A stretch of 64,000 nt of DNA from Methylobacter sp. Its GTDB lineage: Bacteria; Pseudomonadota; Gammaproteobacteria; Methylococcales; Methylomonadaceae. Under the pieces are notes generated by a model. It was not told where the DNA came from and searched no databases. It was given only the letters and a program-made list of their open reading frames with translations. The position numbers and the translations under genes were made by a program. This document shows, in pieces, positions 44,740-55,200 of this stretch (positions within the stretch are counted from its first letter, which is position 1; the number at the start of each line of letters is the position of its first letter). The stretch covers positions 1 to 64,000 of the forward strand of contig JAUXXQ010000146.1 of assembly GCA_030684815.1 (NCBI GenBank), in the 5' to 3' direction.

Positions 44740-45588
44740 ATGACCCATCAACCGCCCCCTTTAATCACCATTATCATTGCTGTTTATAATGGCGCCAAAA
44801 CCTTGCAGCAATGTATCGATAGTGTCGCGCAACAAACTTATGCCAACAAAGAATTAATCATTATCGATGGCGGTTCTAACGACGGCACTGTTGAATTGCT
44901 GAAGGCGAATGATCAGCATATCAACTACTGGATTTCCGAACCCGATCAAGGCATTTATAACGCCTGGAATAAAGGATTGGCACAAGCACAAGGTGAATGG
45001 ATTTGTTTTTTAGGCGCGGATGATTTTTTTTGGGATACGCAGGTGCTCGAAAAAATCAGTAAGCCTTTGGCCACATTACCCGCGAGTATTCGCGTGGCTT
45101 ATGGACAAATCATGCTGCTTAATTCTAAAGATGAAGACTTATATTTATCCGGCGAACCTTGGCAGAACGTTAAAAAACGCTTTAAGCAAATTATGAGCAT
45201 TCCGCACCCCGGCACGCTGCATCGGCGCAGTTTGTTTGAACAGCATGGCCGCTTTGATGAATCATTTCGTATCGCGGGCGATTATGAATTGTTATTGCGC
45301 GAGCTAAAAACCGCCGATGCTGCGTTTATTCCTGATGTAATCACCGTGGCCATGCGCCAAGGCGGCATTAGCAGCGATCCACAAAATGCGCTGGTTCAAT
45401 TGCGTGAAGTAAGGCGTGGACAGCGTATCCAAGGATTAAATTTTCCTGGAGTCAGCTGGCTAATGGCCATAGCAAGGGTATATATCCGCTTGTTGTTATG
45501 GCAATTTCTAGGCGAACAAGCGGCTAGAAAAACTTTGGATTGGGGGCGGCGTATGCTGGGCTTACCGGCATTTTGGACGCGAACCTGA
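44740..45588 (+). CDS. Family 2 glycosyltransferase (WcaA-like)
   Basis: A 282-residue GT2 protein. It has TIIIAVYNGAKTLQQCIDS at about 9-27, IIDGGSNDGT, EPDQGIYNAWNKGLAQAQG (about 67-85) and FLGADDFFW, features of the group that adds sugars to surface polysaccharides. Separated from the rfb operon by toxin-antitoxin genes and preceded by about 117 bases that must contain its promoter. It overlaps the next gene as TGATG. Confidence 0.9.
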   Translation: MTHQPPPLITIIIAVYNGAKTLQQCIDSVAQQTYANKELIIIDGGSNDGTVELLKANDQHINYWISEPDQGIYNAWNKGLAQAQGEWICFLGADDFFWDTQVLEKISKPLATLPASIRVAYGQIMLLNSKDEDLYLSGEPWQNVKKRFKQIMSIPHPGTLHRRSLFEQHGRFDESFRIAGDYELLLRELKTADAAFIPDVITVAMRQGGISSDPQNALVQLREVRRGQRIQGLNFPGVSWLMAIARVYIRLLLWQFLGEQAARKTLDWGRRMLGLPAFWTRT

Positions 45589-46397
45589 TGATACACAGCA
45601 CTATTATTCCGGTCACAGTAATTATTCCCTGCTTCCGCTGTGCAGCAACAATAGAGCGTGCGGTTCAGTCTATTGTTGAGCAGACACAACGGCCTACAGA
45701 AGTTATTTTGGTTGATGATGCCAGTGGCGATAACACGTTGCCTGTTTTACAACAATTGGAATCCCAGTATAAAGGTTGGATAAAAATTATCGTGCTCGGC
45801 GAGAATTGCGGTGCTTCTCGTGCGCGCAATGCCGGATGGGATGCGGCAACTCAACCTTATATTGCATTCTTGGATGCCGATGACAGTTGGCATCCTGCTA
45901 AATTGGCTATCCAATATCAGGTCATGTTAAATAACCCCTCAATTGTTGCTTCTGGACACCGATGCTTATGGCTTTGTAATCAACAGTTATTGCCTGATAT
46001 TCCTGATCTAATAAATTTAAGTCCCGTTAATCCACTCGCTTTGCTTTTTAAAAATCGGTTTGGCGCACCTACGTCGATGTTAAAGCGAGAGTTAGCTTTT
46101 CGATTTGTCGATAATAAGCGTTATTCGGAAGATTGCTATTTATGGCAACAAATTGCTTTTTCCGGTTTTTTACTGGTATTTATCGATAGCTCATTGACCT
46201 ACACTCATAAACCACTCTACGGGGCAAGTGGACTCAGCGCACAATTATGGGCAATGGAAAAAGGCGAGCTGGATAATTTTTTTAGCTTATATCAGGACAA
46301 AAAAATAAATTACGGGCTGTTTTTACTCGCCAGTGCTTTTTCCTTACTTAAATACTGCAAGCGCGTCATTACGACAAAAATGCGTAGGGTTGGTTAA
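45588..46397 (+). CDS. Family 2 glycosyltransferase
   Basis: A 269-residue GT2 protein starting MIHSTIIPVTVIIPCFRC, with LVDDASGDNT at about 40-49, CGASRARNAGWD at about 72-83 and FLDADDSWHPAK catalytic region. The start is taken at ATG 45588 because it overlaps the upstream stop; the frame itself runs further upstream. Its stop overlaps the convergent ackA stop by 4 bases. Confidence 0.88.
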   Translation: MIHSTIIPVTVIIPCFRCAATIERAVQSIVEQTQRPTEVILVDDASGDNTLPVLQQLESQYKGWIKIIVLGENCGASRARNAGWDAATQPYIAFLDADDSWHPAKLAIQYQVMLNNPSIVASGHRCLWLCNQQLLPDIPDLINLSPVNPLALLFKNRFGAPTSMLKRELAFRFVDNKRYSEDCYLWQQIAFSGFLLVFIDSSLTYTHKPLYGASGLSAQLWAMEKGELDNFFSLYQDKKINYGLFLLASAFSLLKYCKRVITTKMRRVG

Positions 46398-47446
46398 TCA
46401 CCACCCAAACAAAGATCACGTATCATCACTTCTTCATCAGCCGGGATAACCAGCACGGGTTTGTGACCGGGTCGGCCAATGACAGCCATGCCCGACTTGT
46501 TGGCAGCCTGATCCAAAACAAAGCCTAAAAAATCCAGCGGCGCGCAGATTTTTTCGCGCACTTCGGCGGAATGCTCACCAATACCGCCGGTAAACACCAG
46601 CGCATCGATGCCGCCCGCTTTAGCGGCAAAACCGCCGATTGCCGCCCTCACTTGCCGGCAAAAATAATCGACAGCGAAGGCGGCGTTGTCGCTCACGCTG
46701 GCGGTGAGTTCATTCATTTCCGAACTTTCACCGGCCGACAAGGCCAACAAGCCCATTTGGTGGAACACCACTTTGCTCAATTGCTCAGGCGTGTAGCGTT
46801 TGGCCAATTCCAACATCACGCCGGGGTCAAGGTCGCCGCTTCGGGTGCCCATAGGGATGCCGCCTGCCGGGGTGTAACCCATGCTGGTATCCACCGATTT
46901 CAGGTTCTCCAGCAAACACAGGCTGGCGCCGCTGCCCAAATGGGCGACGACAACTTTTTGATACGCCGCTTCGCCCAAAACGCTTTCAAGCCTGCTTGCG
47001 ATATAGGCGTAATTGAGGCCATGGAAACCGAAACGGCGCAAACCCAATGCGTTCGGAATCGGCAGGCGTTTGGCCAATTCCGGCAAGGTGGCATGAAACG
47101 CGGTGTCGAAACAGACGATTTGCGGCGCATCGAAGCGTTGCAGGCACAAATCCAGCCCCAGCAAATTACCCGGCAAATGCAACGGCGCCAGATGAATCAG
47201 AGCCTCCAGCCGGGCACGCTCGACTGTATCAACCCGCCTTGCCGGTTCGGTTATGTCGCCGCCATGCACAAAACGATGCCCGACCAGCGTCGGCAATTCG
47301 CCCGCCAAATCGTGCAGCAGCTGGTCGAAAGCCTGCTGTTGATCGCGCACATGCTCATAACGAAAATTGCGCCGCGCACCGTCAGCGCCAAACAGGCTCG
47401 CTTTTAACGACGACGAGCCACTATTGATGGTTAAAACCGAGTGCAT
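46394..47446 (-). CDS. ackA: Acetate kinase
   Basis: Converts acetyl phosphate and ADP to acetate and ATP. The 350-residue protein is shorter than the usual ~400 but keeps the signatures LTINSGSSSLKAS (about 4-16), HRFVHGGD, DTAFHATLPE (about 113-122), RRFGFHGLNYAYI, HLGSGASLC (about 173-181) and FTGGIGEHS (about 285-293). The ATG at 47446 overlaps the xfp stop (TGATG). With phosphoketolase it forms a route from sugar phosphates to acetate plus ATP. Confidence 0.95.
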   Translation of the reverse strand: MHSVLTINSGSSSLKASLFGADGARRNFRYEHVRDQQQAFDQLLHDLAGELPTLVGHRFVHGGDITEPARRVDTVERARLEALIHLAPLHLPGNLLGLDLCLQRFDAPQIVCFDTAFHATLPELAKRLPIPNALGLRRFGFHGLNYAYIASRLESVLGEAAYQKVVVAHLGSGASLCLLENLKSVDTSMGYTPAGGIPMGTRSGDLDPGVMLELAKRYTPEQLSKVVFHQMGLLALSAGESSEMNELTASVSDNAAFAVDYFCRQVRAAIGGFAAKAGGIDALVFTGGIGEHSAEVREKICAPLDFLGFVLDQAANKSGMAVIGRPGHKPVLVIPADEEVMIRDLCLGGD

Positions 47447-49806
47447 CAATACGGCCACACCCAATTATCAACTTCTGGCAAATCGGTGCCATGTTCGTAA
47501 GCATAATTGCGGCATTCGATCTGCATATCGCGCATTTTTTCTTTGACGTGCGCACCGGCTACGCGCAATGACGGAATCCGGTTAATCGCGTCAATCACCA
47601 AACTGAAACGGTCGATTTCGTTTTGAATGGCCAATTCCAGCGGCGTGTTGATGCTGCCTTTTTCTTTATAACCGCGCACATGCATATTGTTGTGGTTGTT
47701 GCGGCGATAGGCCAAGCGGTGAATCAGCCAAGGATAACCATGGAAGTTGAACAATATCGGTTTGTCCAGCGTGAACAGGCTGTCGAAATCCTTATCCGAC
47801 AAGCCGTGCGGATGTTCCGCTTCGGGCGCCAATTTGTACAAATCCACCACATTGATAAAGCGTACTTTAAGTTCAGGGAAATTTTCGCGCAGTAACACCA
47901 CAGCGGCCAGCGCTTCTTTAGTCGGAATATCGCCGGCACTGGCGATGACCAAATCCGGCTCGAAACCTTGGTCATTACAAGCCCAGTCCCAAATACCGAT
48001 GCCCTTGGTGCAATGTTTAATCGCCGCATCCATGTCCAAAAATTGCAGATGCTTTTGTTTGTCGCAAACGATGACATTAATGTAATCGGTGCTTTTTAAA
48101 CAATGATCGGCGACCGACAACAGGCAGTTCACATCGGGCGGCAAATAAATGCGCGTGACTTCCGGGCTTTTATTGACCACCACGTCCAAAAAGCCGGGGT
48201 CTTGATGGGTAAAGCCGTTATGGTCTTGACGCCAAACGGTCGAGGTAATCAGCAGATTCAACGAGGACACCGGCGCGCGCCATGCGACGTCTTTGGACAT
48301 CGCCAGCCATTTGGCGTGTTGATTGAACATCGAATCGATCACATGGACGAAGGCTTCGTAGGTGGAGAAAAAGCCGTGGCGACCGGTCAGCAAATAGCCT
48401 TCCAGCCAGCCTTCGAGCGTATGCTCAGACAGCATTTCCATGACCCGCCCGTCCGCAGACAGTTCGCCGCCGCCGGCATCTTCCGGCAAATAGTCGGCCA
48501 GCCAGGTTTTTTTGCTGACTTCATAAACGTCATCGAGCTTGTTCGAGCTGTTTTCATCAGGGCCGAACACGCGGAAATTGTGCATATTCAGACGCATAAT
48601 GTCGCGCAGGAACTTGCCCAAAGGCCGCGTATTTTCAGCGACTGTGGTTCCGGGCTTGCTCACTTCAGCAGCGTATTCGCGGCAATCCGGCATGTGCAGG
48701 GCTTTACGCAACAAGCCGCCATTAGCATGAGGATTGGCGCTCATGCGCCGTGTGCCTTTGGGCGCCAATGCTTTGAGTTCAGGCAACAAAACGCCATTCT
48801 GATCAAACAATTCTTCTGGTTTGTAGCTGCGTAGCCAGTCTTCCAGCTGCTTAAAATGTGCCGGTGTATCGCGCACATTACTCAGCGGCACTTGATGGGC
48901 GCGCCAAAAACCTTCGACCTTTTTGCCGTCCACTTCTTTCGGCCCCGTCCAGCCTTTAGGCGAGCGCAACACAATCATCGGCCAACGCGGACGAACCGGT
49001 TTGCCGCTACTGCGCGCTTCCTGCTGTATGCGGCGAATTTCCAACACGCATTGTTCGGTCACGTCGGCCATAGCTTGGTGCATGGTATCGGGATCGCTGC
49101 CTTCAACGAAATAAGGCGTCCAGCCGTAGCCTTTGAACAGGTTTTCCAGCTCTTCATGCGAAATGCGCGACAAAATAGTCGGGTTGTTAATCTTGTAGCC
49201 GTTCAGATGCAAAATCGGCAATACCGCACCATCGCGGATAGGATTCAGGAACTTGTTGGAATGCCAAGACGTCGCCAGCGGCGCGGTTTCAGCTTCGCCA
49301 TCGCCGACCATCACCGCGACAATTAAATCGGGATTATCGTAAGCCGCACCGAACGCGTGGCTTACGCTGTAGCCCAATTCGCCGCCTTCATGGATTGAAC
49401 CCGGCGTTTCCGGTGTGCAATGGCTACCGATGCCGCCGGGAAAGGAAAACTCTTTGAAGAACTGGCGCAGTCCGTGTTCGTCTTCGCTTTTGTTCGGGTA
49501 AATTTCGCTGTAAGCGCCTTCCAAATAGACAGGGCCGAGCACACCGGGTGCGCCGTGACCAGGGCCTGCGAGAAAGATGGCGTCCAAATCGTACTTATTA
49601 ATTAGCCGGTTAAGATGGATATAAGCAAAAGAAAGGCCGGGGCTAGAACCCCAATGGCCGAGCAAACGGTTCTTCACATGCTCCAGTTTCAGCGGTTCGC
49701 GCAGCAGCGGATTATCGCGCAGATAAATCATGCCTGCCGCGAGGTAGTTGCAGGCGCGCCAATAGGCGTTAATGTTGTTAATTTCTTCTTGGGATAGCGT
49801 ATTCAT
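47446..49806 (-). CDS. xfp: Xylulose-5-phosphate/fructose-6-phosphate phosphoketolase
   Basis: Thiamine-diphosphate enzyme that splits xylulose 5-phosphate (or fructose 6-phosphate) phosphorolytically to acetyl phosphate plus a shorter sugar phosphate. The 786-residue size is typical. Hallmarks: [17 protein letters not shown] and [13 protein letters not shown] near the N-terminus (His of HWG), [28 protein letters not shown], and the ThDP site [21 protein letters not shown]-like sequence (about 165-185). HQDPGFLD and the downstream RITYLPPD-type block also fit. Co-transcribed with ackA; acetyl phosphate is passed on to it. Confidence 0.97.
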   Translation of the reverse strand: MNTLSQEEINNINAYWRACNYLAAGMIYLRDNPLLREPLKLEHVKNRLLGHWGSSPGLSFAYIHLNRLINKYDLDAIFLAGPGHGAPGVLGPVYLEGAYSEIYPNKSEDEHGLRQFFKEFSFPGGIGSHCTPETPGSIHEGGELGYSVSHAFGAAYDNPDLIVAVMVGDGEAETAPLATSWHSNKFLNPIRDGAVLPILHLNGYKINNPTILSRISHEELENLFKGYGWTPYFVEGSDPDTMHQAMADVTEQCVLEIRRIQQEARSSGKPVRPRWPMIVLRSPKGWTGPKEVDGKKVEGFWRAHQVPLSNVRDTPAHFKQLEDWLRSYKPEELFDQNGVLLPELKALAPKGTRRMSANPHANGGLLRKALHMPDCREYAAEVSKPGTTVAENTRPLGKFLRDIMRLNMHNFRVFGPDENSSNKLDDVYEVSKKTWLADYLPEDAGGGELSADGRVMEMLSEHTLEGWLEGYLLTGRHGFFSTYEAFVHVIDSMFNQHAKWLAMSKDVAWRAPVSSLNLLITSTVWRQDHNGFTHQDPGFLDVVVNKSPEVTRIYLPPDVNCLLSVADHCLKSTDYINVIVCDKQKHLQFLDMDAAIKHCTKGIGIWDWACNDQGFEPDLVIASAGDIPTKEALAAVVLLRENFPELKVRFINVVDLYKLAPEAEHPHGLSDKDFDSLFTLDKPILFNFHGYPWLIHRLAYRRNNHNNMHVRGYKEKGSINTPLELAIQNEIDRFSLVIDAINRIPSLRVAGAHVKEKMRDMQIECRNYAYEHGTDLPEVDNWVWPY

Positions 49807-49863
49807 AAAGTTATAAATTTAAGGTTAAGTTGTTTGAAAGGGTTAACTTCCACGATTAAAGCA

Positions 49864-51399
49864 TCACATAATCTGCAATGCCTTCAAAATAGGCAACTGT
49901 TTTTCCGCAAAGGTATGAGCCTGTGCCGTTAATTCGGCAATATTCTCTTCTGCCGATTCCAGTGTCCTGCCTTCTTTGATAAGACGCTGGCCTTGAGCAC
50001 TAATGATCTGCCAAACAGCTTGAGCCTGTTCGGTTGGCTGCTTTTTGCCTTCGTTAAGGGCCAACAGGAAGAGCTGGTCGAATCGGCCTACTGTAACGCC
50101 GCCTCCAGTCACTGGACTGGCCAAATAACTGATGTCATTACTCCCCCGGGCTTTCTGCATCAAGGTTTGGTTGAGTTTGTCAGTCTGGGCTTTTACTTTT
50201 GCTATCACCTTGCCGTCCTGTACTCCAGCCAAATGCCCTGCTCCGGTAAGCACCACGACGGCTTGCACCACTTGAGCCAGGGTGATGCCCTTATCTTTGA
50301 CAGCCTGTTCGACCTGGGCAATAGTCTTCGGCTGGTGATCTGCTAACAGGTCGAGGATCGGGTTATAGACCGTATCAGTCAGCGTCGCTTCCCCCAAGCT
50401 GCCGGTAACTTTAAAACTGACATCAGGCCGATGGGTGATCAACAGATATTTCTGTTTACGCAGGGCTTCGGCCTGCTCGATTGTGTTGAGCCGCCGCGCG
50501 CCCTTCACCCAGTAATCACGGCGAAATTGCTGGTTAACCATGAAGTCGCGCACCGATTGTTTGAACATCGGATCGGGAATTTCGTTAAGAAAATTCTGCT
50601 GTTCTGCCGTCAGATTGACCGCATCAAGGTGGTCAAGGTAATGGGCTGAGCATGCATAGTCCAGTTTCGCAGGCTCAAGACACTCGGCCATGGTGGCGAA
50701 GTGCATCGGATGCCAGTCGCGGTTGAAATACTCATGGGCGAGGTAGTGGCTATTTTGCCCCTTGATCTTCTGAATGCGTTCGGCAACTTGGGGATTGGCA
50801 CGAGCAAACAGCGGATTGGTGGCAATGAGTTTCTCGGCGAAATCAAGGGCACCATCAATACGGCTGATAATACCGCGCCCTTCCGCACCCAATACCTCCG
50901 CGTGCTCAGTCATGAGATGCCGCATCGGGGCAAACGAAGCCCATCCCGGCAGCGTGTTGTAGCTGATGTAAAGCACACCGCCGACCTTAAGTTTCTTCTT
51001 GATGAAGTCAACAATGACGGCACGGTTATCATCACTAATCCAACTCCAAATGCCATGAATGCCGATATAATCGAAGTCGGGCAGATCAGGCCGACTGGCA
51101 AAGTCGGCAAAGGCGTCATCGTAAAGCTTGGCACCTGACCCGGAAACGGTAGCGAGTTCCTGAGCAAAGCCCGCCTGACTGGGATTGAAATCGGTACCGT
51201 GCCACTGGACAAAAGAAGCTGCGGCATGAAGATTGGCAGATAGGCCTTGGCCGAAACCAAGCTCACAGGCAGACCCTATCTCGGGTGAAACAAGGCCACT
51301 GTTCAAAAAAGCAAGCTTAACCCTTAATGGATTAAGCTCGGTGTAATAACCGTAGGTGTAGTCGATATCGGCCACATAACCGGATGTCCAATCGCTCAT
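49864..51399 (-). CDS. SAM-dependent methyltransferase with regulatory domain
   Basis: A 511-residue protein. A class I methyltransferase domain (about 35-190) has ACELGFGQGLSANLHAAA (motif I, about 43-60), DFNPSQAGFA and FDYIGIHGIWSW (motif IV region). It is followed by the methyltransferase regulatory domain (MethyTransf_Reg, about 210-300) and a C-terminal helical part. Target unknown. The gene is separate from the xfp-ackA unit (57-base gap, same strand). Upstream is the repeat region 51400-52242. Confidence 0.85.
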   Translation of the reverse strand: MSDWTSGYVADIDYTYGYYTELNPLRVKLAFLNSGLVSPEIGSACELGFGQGLSANLHAAASFVQWHGTDFNPSQAGFAQELATVSGSGAKLYDDAFADFASRPDLPDFDYIGIHGIWSWISDDNRAVIVDFIKKKLKVGGVLYISYNTLPGWASFAPMRHLMTEHAEVLGAEGRGIISRIDGALDFAEKLIATNPLFARANPQVAERIQKIKGQNSHYLAHEYFNRDWHPMHFATMAECLEPAKLDYACSAHYLDHLDAVNLTAEQQNFLNEIPDPMFKQSVRDFMVNQQFRRDYWVKGARRLNTIEQAEALRKQKYLLITHRPDVSFKVTGSLGEATLTDTVYNPILDLLADHQPKTIAQVEQAVKDKGITLAQVVQAVVVLTGAGHLAGVQDGKVIAKVKAQTDKLNQTLMQKARGSNDISYLASPVTGGGVTVGRFDQLFLLALNEGKKQPTEQAQAVWQIISAQGQRLIKEGRTLESAEENIAELTAQAHTFAEKQLPILKALQIM

Positions 51400-51790
51400 A
51401 GATTTCTCCTGTCAGCATAAAAAACCACATAGTGGGGCACTTTACATTTTCTGAAACCGCCCTCGGTTTTACCAAGAGCACTTTATTTTTGGCCAATCTC
51501 ACCGTTCAAGTTTTTAATTTTCTCGTTTACACGTGATTATCTGGAAACGAGAAAACTTCCGGCATTAAAGCGTCACATTGTGACACCGATATGACAACTG
51601 GCCGATGGCGTTTGACTAACCACGAAGGACACTTCGCCTGCTTCGGAGGTGAATCAGCCACCCATTATTAATGGATTGTAACTACTCAGGGATTGTTAAA
51701 AATGACTAAATAGAACACGGATGCCAAAAGTAGGCGACACGGGTTAAACGGATAGTCACTGATTAAAAGCACAGCACAGTCAAAAAAATC

Positions 51791-51925
51791 GGCTTCCCAT
51801 TTAAAGCGGGACAAGCATGCCGAAGTAGACCTTCCAGGTTTTACGACTGCCATGGATGGCGGAAGTGCTGGAGCCGTCTCGGGAGCGGCTCCAGTAAAAA
51901 CCTGGAAGGTCTGTCCCGCGTAGCC
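51791..51925. mobile_element. R2 element nested in R1 copy C, with 8-bp target duplication
   Basis: Starts GGCTTCCCATTTAAAGCGGG and ends ...GTCCCGCGTAGCC. Flanked by AAAAAATC at 51783-51790 and 51926-51933. Its hairpin loop carries one copy of the loop module in reverse orientation (51843-51895, 53 bp). Confidence 0.88.
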
Positions 51926-52025
51926 AAAAAATCTGTGTAAATCTGTCCCATCGGTGCTATCCGTGTTCTATACTTTGAACGGTTAAGTTTTCGGCTTATG
52001 TTGGGCGAAAAAACTGCCGAACGAC

Positions 52026-52058
52026 AGACCTTCCAGGTTTTAAAAACCTGGAAGGTCT
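52026..52058. repeat. R2 core palindrome, isolated
   Basis: AGACCTTCCAGGTTTT pairs with AAAACCTGGAAGGTCT, a 33-base near-perfect palindrome identical to the R2 core but without the R2 ends. Confidence 0.85.
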
Positions 52059-52242
52059 AGCTCGCAACGTTTTGAAAGATAAAGCTTTCAGTTTTTTAGC
52101 GCGGAATAGCTGCTGCTGATTGCAAAAACCGAAAACCTGGACGCGTTTAAAATATATTTCTATTTTCGCTGAATAGTTACCATGACATGATCATTAAGGG
52201 ATGTTATTTCCCTAAGTATCTCAAGCCTATGCAGTTACCGCC

Positions 52243-55200
52243 CTATTGCTTTTCCAATAGATAATCCAACCAAAGGTTAGACAATTTTTCCTGCACGGTG
52301 TTTTGCCGCAACCTTGCGTTCAAATGCGGGAAATCGACCTTATCCAAATCCTGATCCTGGTTGTAGCAAGAGTACACGAACACTTCTTTGCCGGTCTCGG
52401 CATCGATATGTTTGCACAAGCACTGGGCGCAAATGCCTTTCATCATGCACTGCATCGGCGAGTTGATTGAGCCGATGGCGTGGTGGGCTTTGTTCAGATA
52501 AGGCTTCAATACATCGAAACGCGCGCTTTTTACCGCCGCCATCATACGGTCGGAGCCGATCACAATTAAGTGGTCGACATCGGCCAGTGAAATGGGCTGT
52601 TCACCTAATTCGCCCTTTGCGTAAGCCAGCATACACTCCAAAATATTGCCGACGAAGGTCTTGTCCTGCGGGCGGGTCGGGGTAATGGCAGTGACGCCTT
52701 CACCCTTGTCAACCGACCAAATGATAAGGTCGGCGGCGGCCTCAACGTCCTCAACCTTGAAGCGGTCTTGCGCGTATTTGTAACCGGCAAAATAAATAAC
52801 CTTGTTGCCCGCAGCCCGTAACGCTTTGCCGATAGAGAATAACACCGCATTACCCAAACCGCCGCCGAGCAACAAGACGGTTTCACCGCTTGGGATTTCG
52901 GTCGGTGTGCCGGTCACGCCCATCAACACCAGCGGATCGCCGACTTTCCAGGTGGCGCACAGCCGCGAGGACGAACCCATTTCCAACGCAATCAATGACA
53001 CCGTGCCGTTTTCCTTATCCACTTCCGCGCCGGTCAACGCCAAGCCTTCGGCAGCAAGCACTGTGCCTTCAACGACGGGCGCAAAGGCTTCGTAGTTTTG
53101 CACGCGGTAAAATTGTCCGGGCTGGAATTTTTCCGCCGCCATCGGCGCTTTGACCACGACTTCAACAATCGTCGGTGTCAGGCGGTTAATGGCGACAATA
53201 GTCGCTTTTAACGACTCATCCATTTGGGCGAACAAGGCTTTTAATGCGGCATCGCGTTCCGGTTGCTGGGCGGGGTTTAATCCGGCCAGTTCTTTTTCAA
53301 ACAGCTTGACCACATAAGGGTAGCCGTTTTTGGCGCTGGCCATGGCCTTGACCACGTTGCCCGCGTAAACCGGGTGGTTATCGCCGTAGAAGCTGATGAA
53401 TTTGCCGTCTTTTTGGTACGAGGTCAGCGGTGCCGGTTTGCCCAGTTTGGGGAAGGCTTCGTCATGCATGGCCACCAATTCGACCGAATCGTTGTTCCAT
53501 TCCGGCTGGTAGCGTTGGAAAAACCATTTGTCCATCACAAAGGTGTCGGGGTATTCACTTTGGTAAATGGTATTCGGCGAGGTACCTGCGGCGATGTATA
53601 AACTGCGCAACGGCACGGTGACATTCTGCCCCGAGTTGTTCCAGCGGCCCTCTTCCAATACCAGTTTTTCAAACTCGACCGCGTTCAAATGGCCGTATTC
53701 GTCGGCTTCTGCGCCGAGCGGGCTCATGCCTTCAGCCAGGGCGATGCCTTCTTCCAGCGCTTTAGCGATTTCTTCGTGGTTTTGGCGGTACGCAGGCGCA
53801 TCAACAATGCCTTTTCGGTAAAACAGCGTGACGCCACCCCACGCCTCGACCAGTGCTTGAAAATTGGGCAACTCACCCACCGCTTCGGCGCGTTCGCGCT
53901 CGGCGACGATGGCTTTACCGTGCGCCAGGAATTCATCGAGAATGATGGTTTCTTCCTGATCGTAACGGCTGCGCACACTTGCTTCGCCAAATCGGCCAAC
54001 CAGTATTTCATAGCGATGCAAGATTTTTTCGACCTGCATCGGGTAATAGGCCAGCAATTCGGTCGCAGTATCCATGGCGGTCAAGCCGCCGCCGATAACA
54101 CCGGCGGGCAAGCGCACTTGCAAATTGGCCAATGAAGACGCTTTGGCCGCACCGGTCAATTGCAAGGCCATCAAAAAATCCGAGGCTTTGCGGATACCGC
54201 GCATCAGGTTGTTTTTCAGGCCGATAATGGTCGGCTGGCCTGCGCCGGAAGCAATACAGATATGGTCGAAGCCCATTTCCCACGCATCTTCAATCGTAAT
54301 CGTGCCGCCGAAACGCACACCGCCGTAAGCCCGGAACGCCGCGCGCCGTTGCAGGGTCAGGTAAATGACTTTCAGGAAGTTCTTGTCCCAACGCACAGTG
54401 ATGCCGTATTCGGCCACACCGCCGAAACCGGCCAAGATACGTTTGTCCAAATCTTCGTACAGGTCTTGGAAATTTTCAATCGGCGCGGGCAGTGTATTGT
54501 GGTCGCCGGTCAATTCCACCGGCAGCGGCTCCAGTTTCAGGCCGTCGATACCGGCGACGCCGAAACCTTCATTGAGCAAATAATGGCTCATGGTGTAACC
54601 GGCAGGGCCAAGGCCGACCACCAGTGCGTTTTTGCCGTTGTAAGGCAACATATACGGACGCTTGACGTTGAGCGGGTTCCAGCGGGTCAGCAGACTGTAA
54701 ATTTCAAAACCGTAGGGCATGAACAATACATCGGTCAGTACGCTGGTTTCGATTTGCGGAATATCGACCGGATCGGTTTTTTGGTAGATGCAGCCTTTCA
54801 TGCACTCGTTGCAGATACGGTGGCCGGTGCCGGGGCACATCGGGTTGTCGATGATGACAATCGCCAGCGCGCCGATATTGTCGCCGTTACGTTTGACCAA
54901 GTGCATTTCGGAGATTTTCTCGTCCAGCGGACAGCCGATGGTGATCACGCCCAACGGGTCGACCTTAAACGTTTCGGTTTTCTTGTTGCGCATACCTTTG
55001 GAACAGGAATCGGTGTCGCGCTCGTGACAGTAGATGCAGTGGTTGACTTCGGACAACACTTGGCGTCCGTTGTAACGCGGATCGGTCAGCTTAAAACCGT
55101 CCCGACGGCGGCGGTGTTCCTGCCCGCCCATCCAGGCCTTAAATTCGCCTCTATCAATCAGTTCATGCTCAACCAAATGGTCGAAATCGCGTTTTTGCGG

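Larger units (their letters stand above)
51678..52180. mobile_element. R1 MITE-like element, composite copy C
   Basis: The left end GTAACTACTCAGGGA (51678) and right end (complement GTAACTATTCAGCG, to 52180) are those of R1. The interior contains CTGTGTAAATCTGTCCC and CCGTGTTCTA typical of the family and is interrupted by R2. Flanks AATGGATT and CATGACAT do not match, so there is no target duplication; the copy is likely rearranged. Confidence 0.75.
51400..52242. other. 843-base intergenic region filled with mobile elements
   Basis: No gene is recognised. It holds R1 copy C (51678-52180), a R2 element nested in it (51791-51925) and a second R2 core palindrome (52026-52058). The part before 51678 shows nothing else that I can name. 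Confidence 0.7.

Noticed and set aside
46571-47407. 278-codon plus-strand frame across ackA
   Set aside because: It is the shadow of acetate kinase on the other strand.
48103-48834. 243-codon plus-strand frame across xfp
   Set aside because: It is the shadow of phosphoketolase; the real gene has all ThDP motifs.
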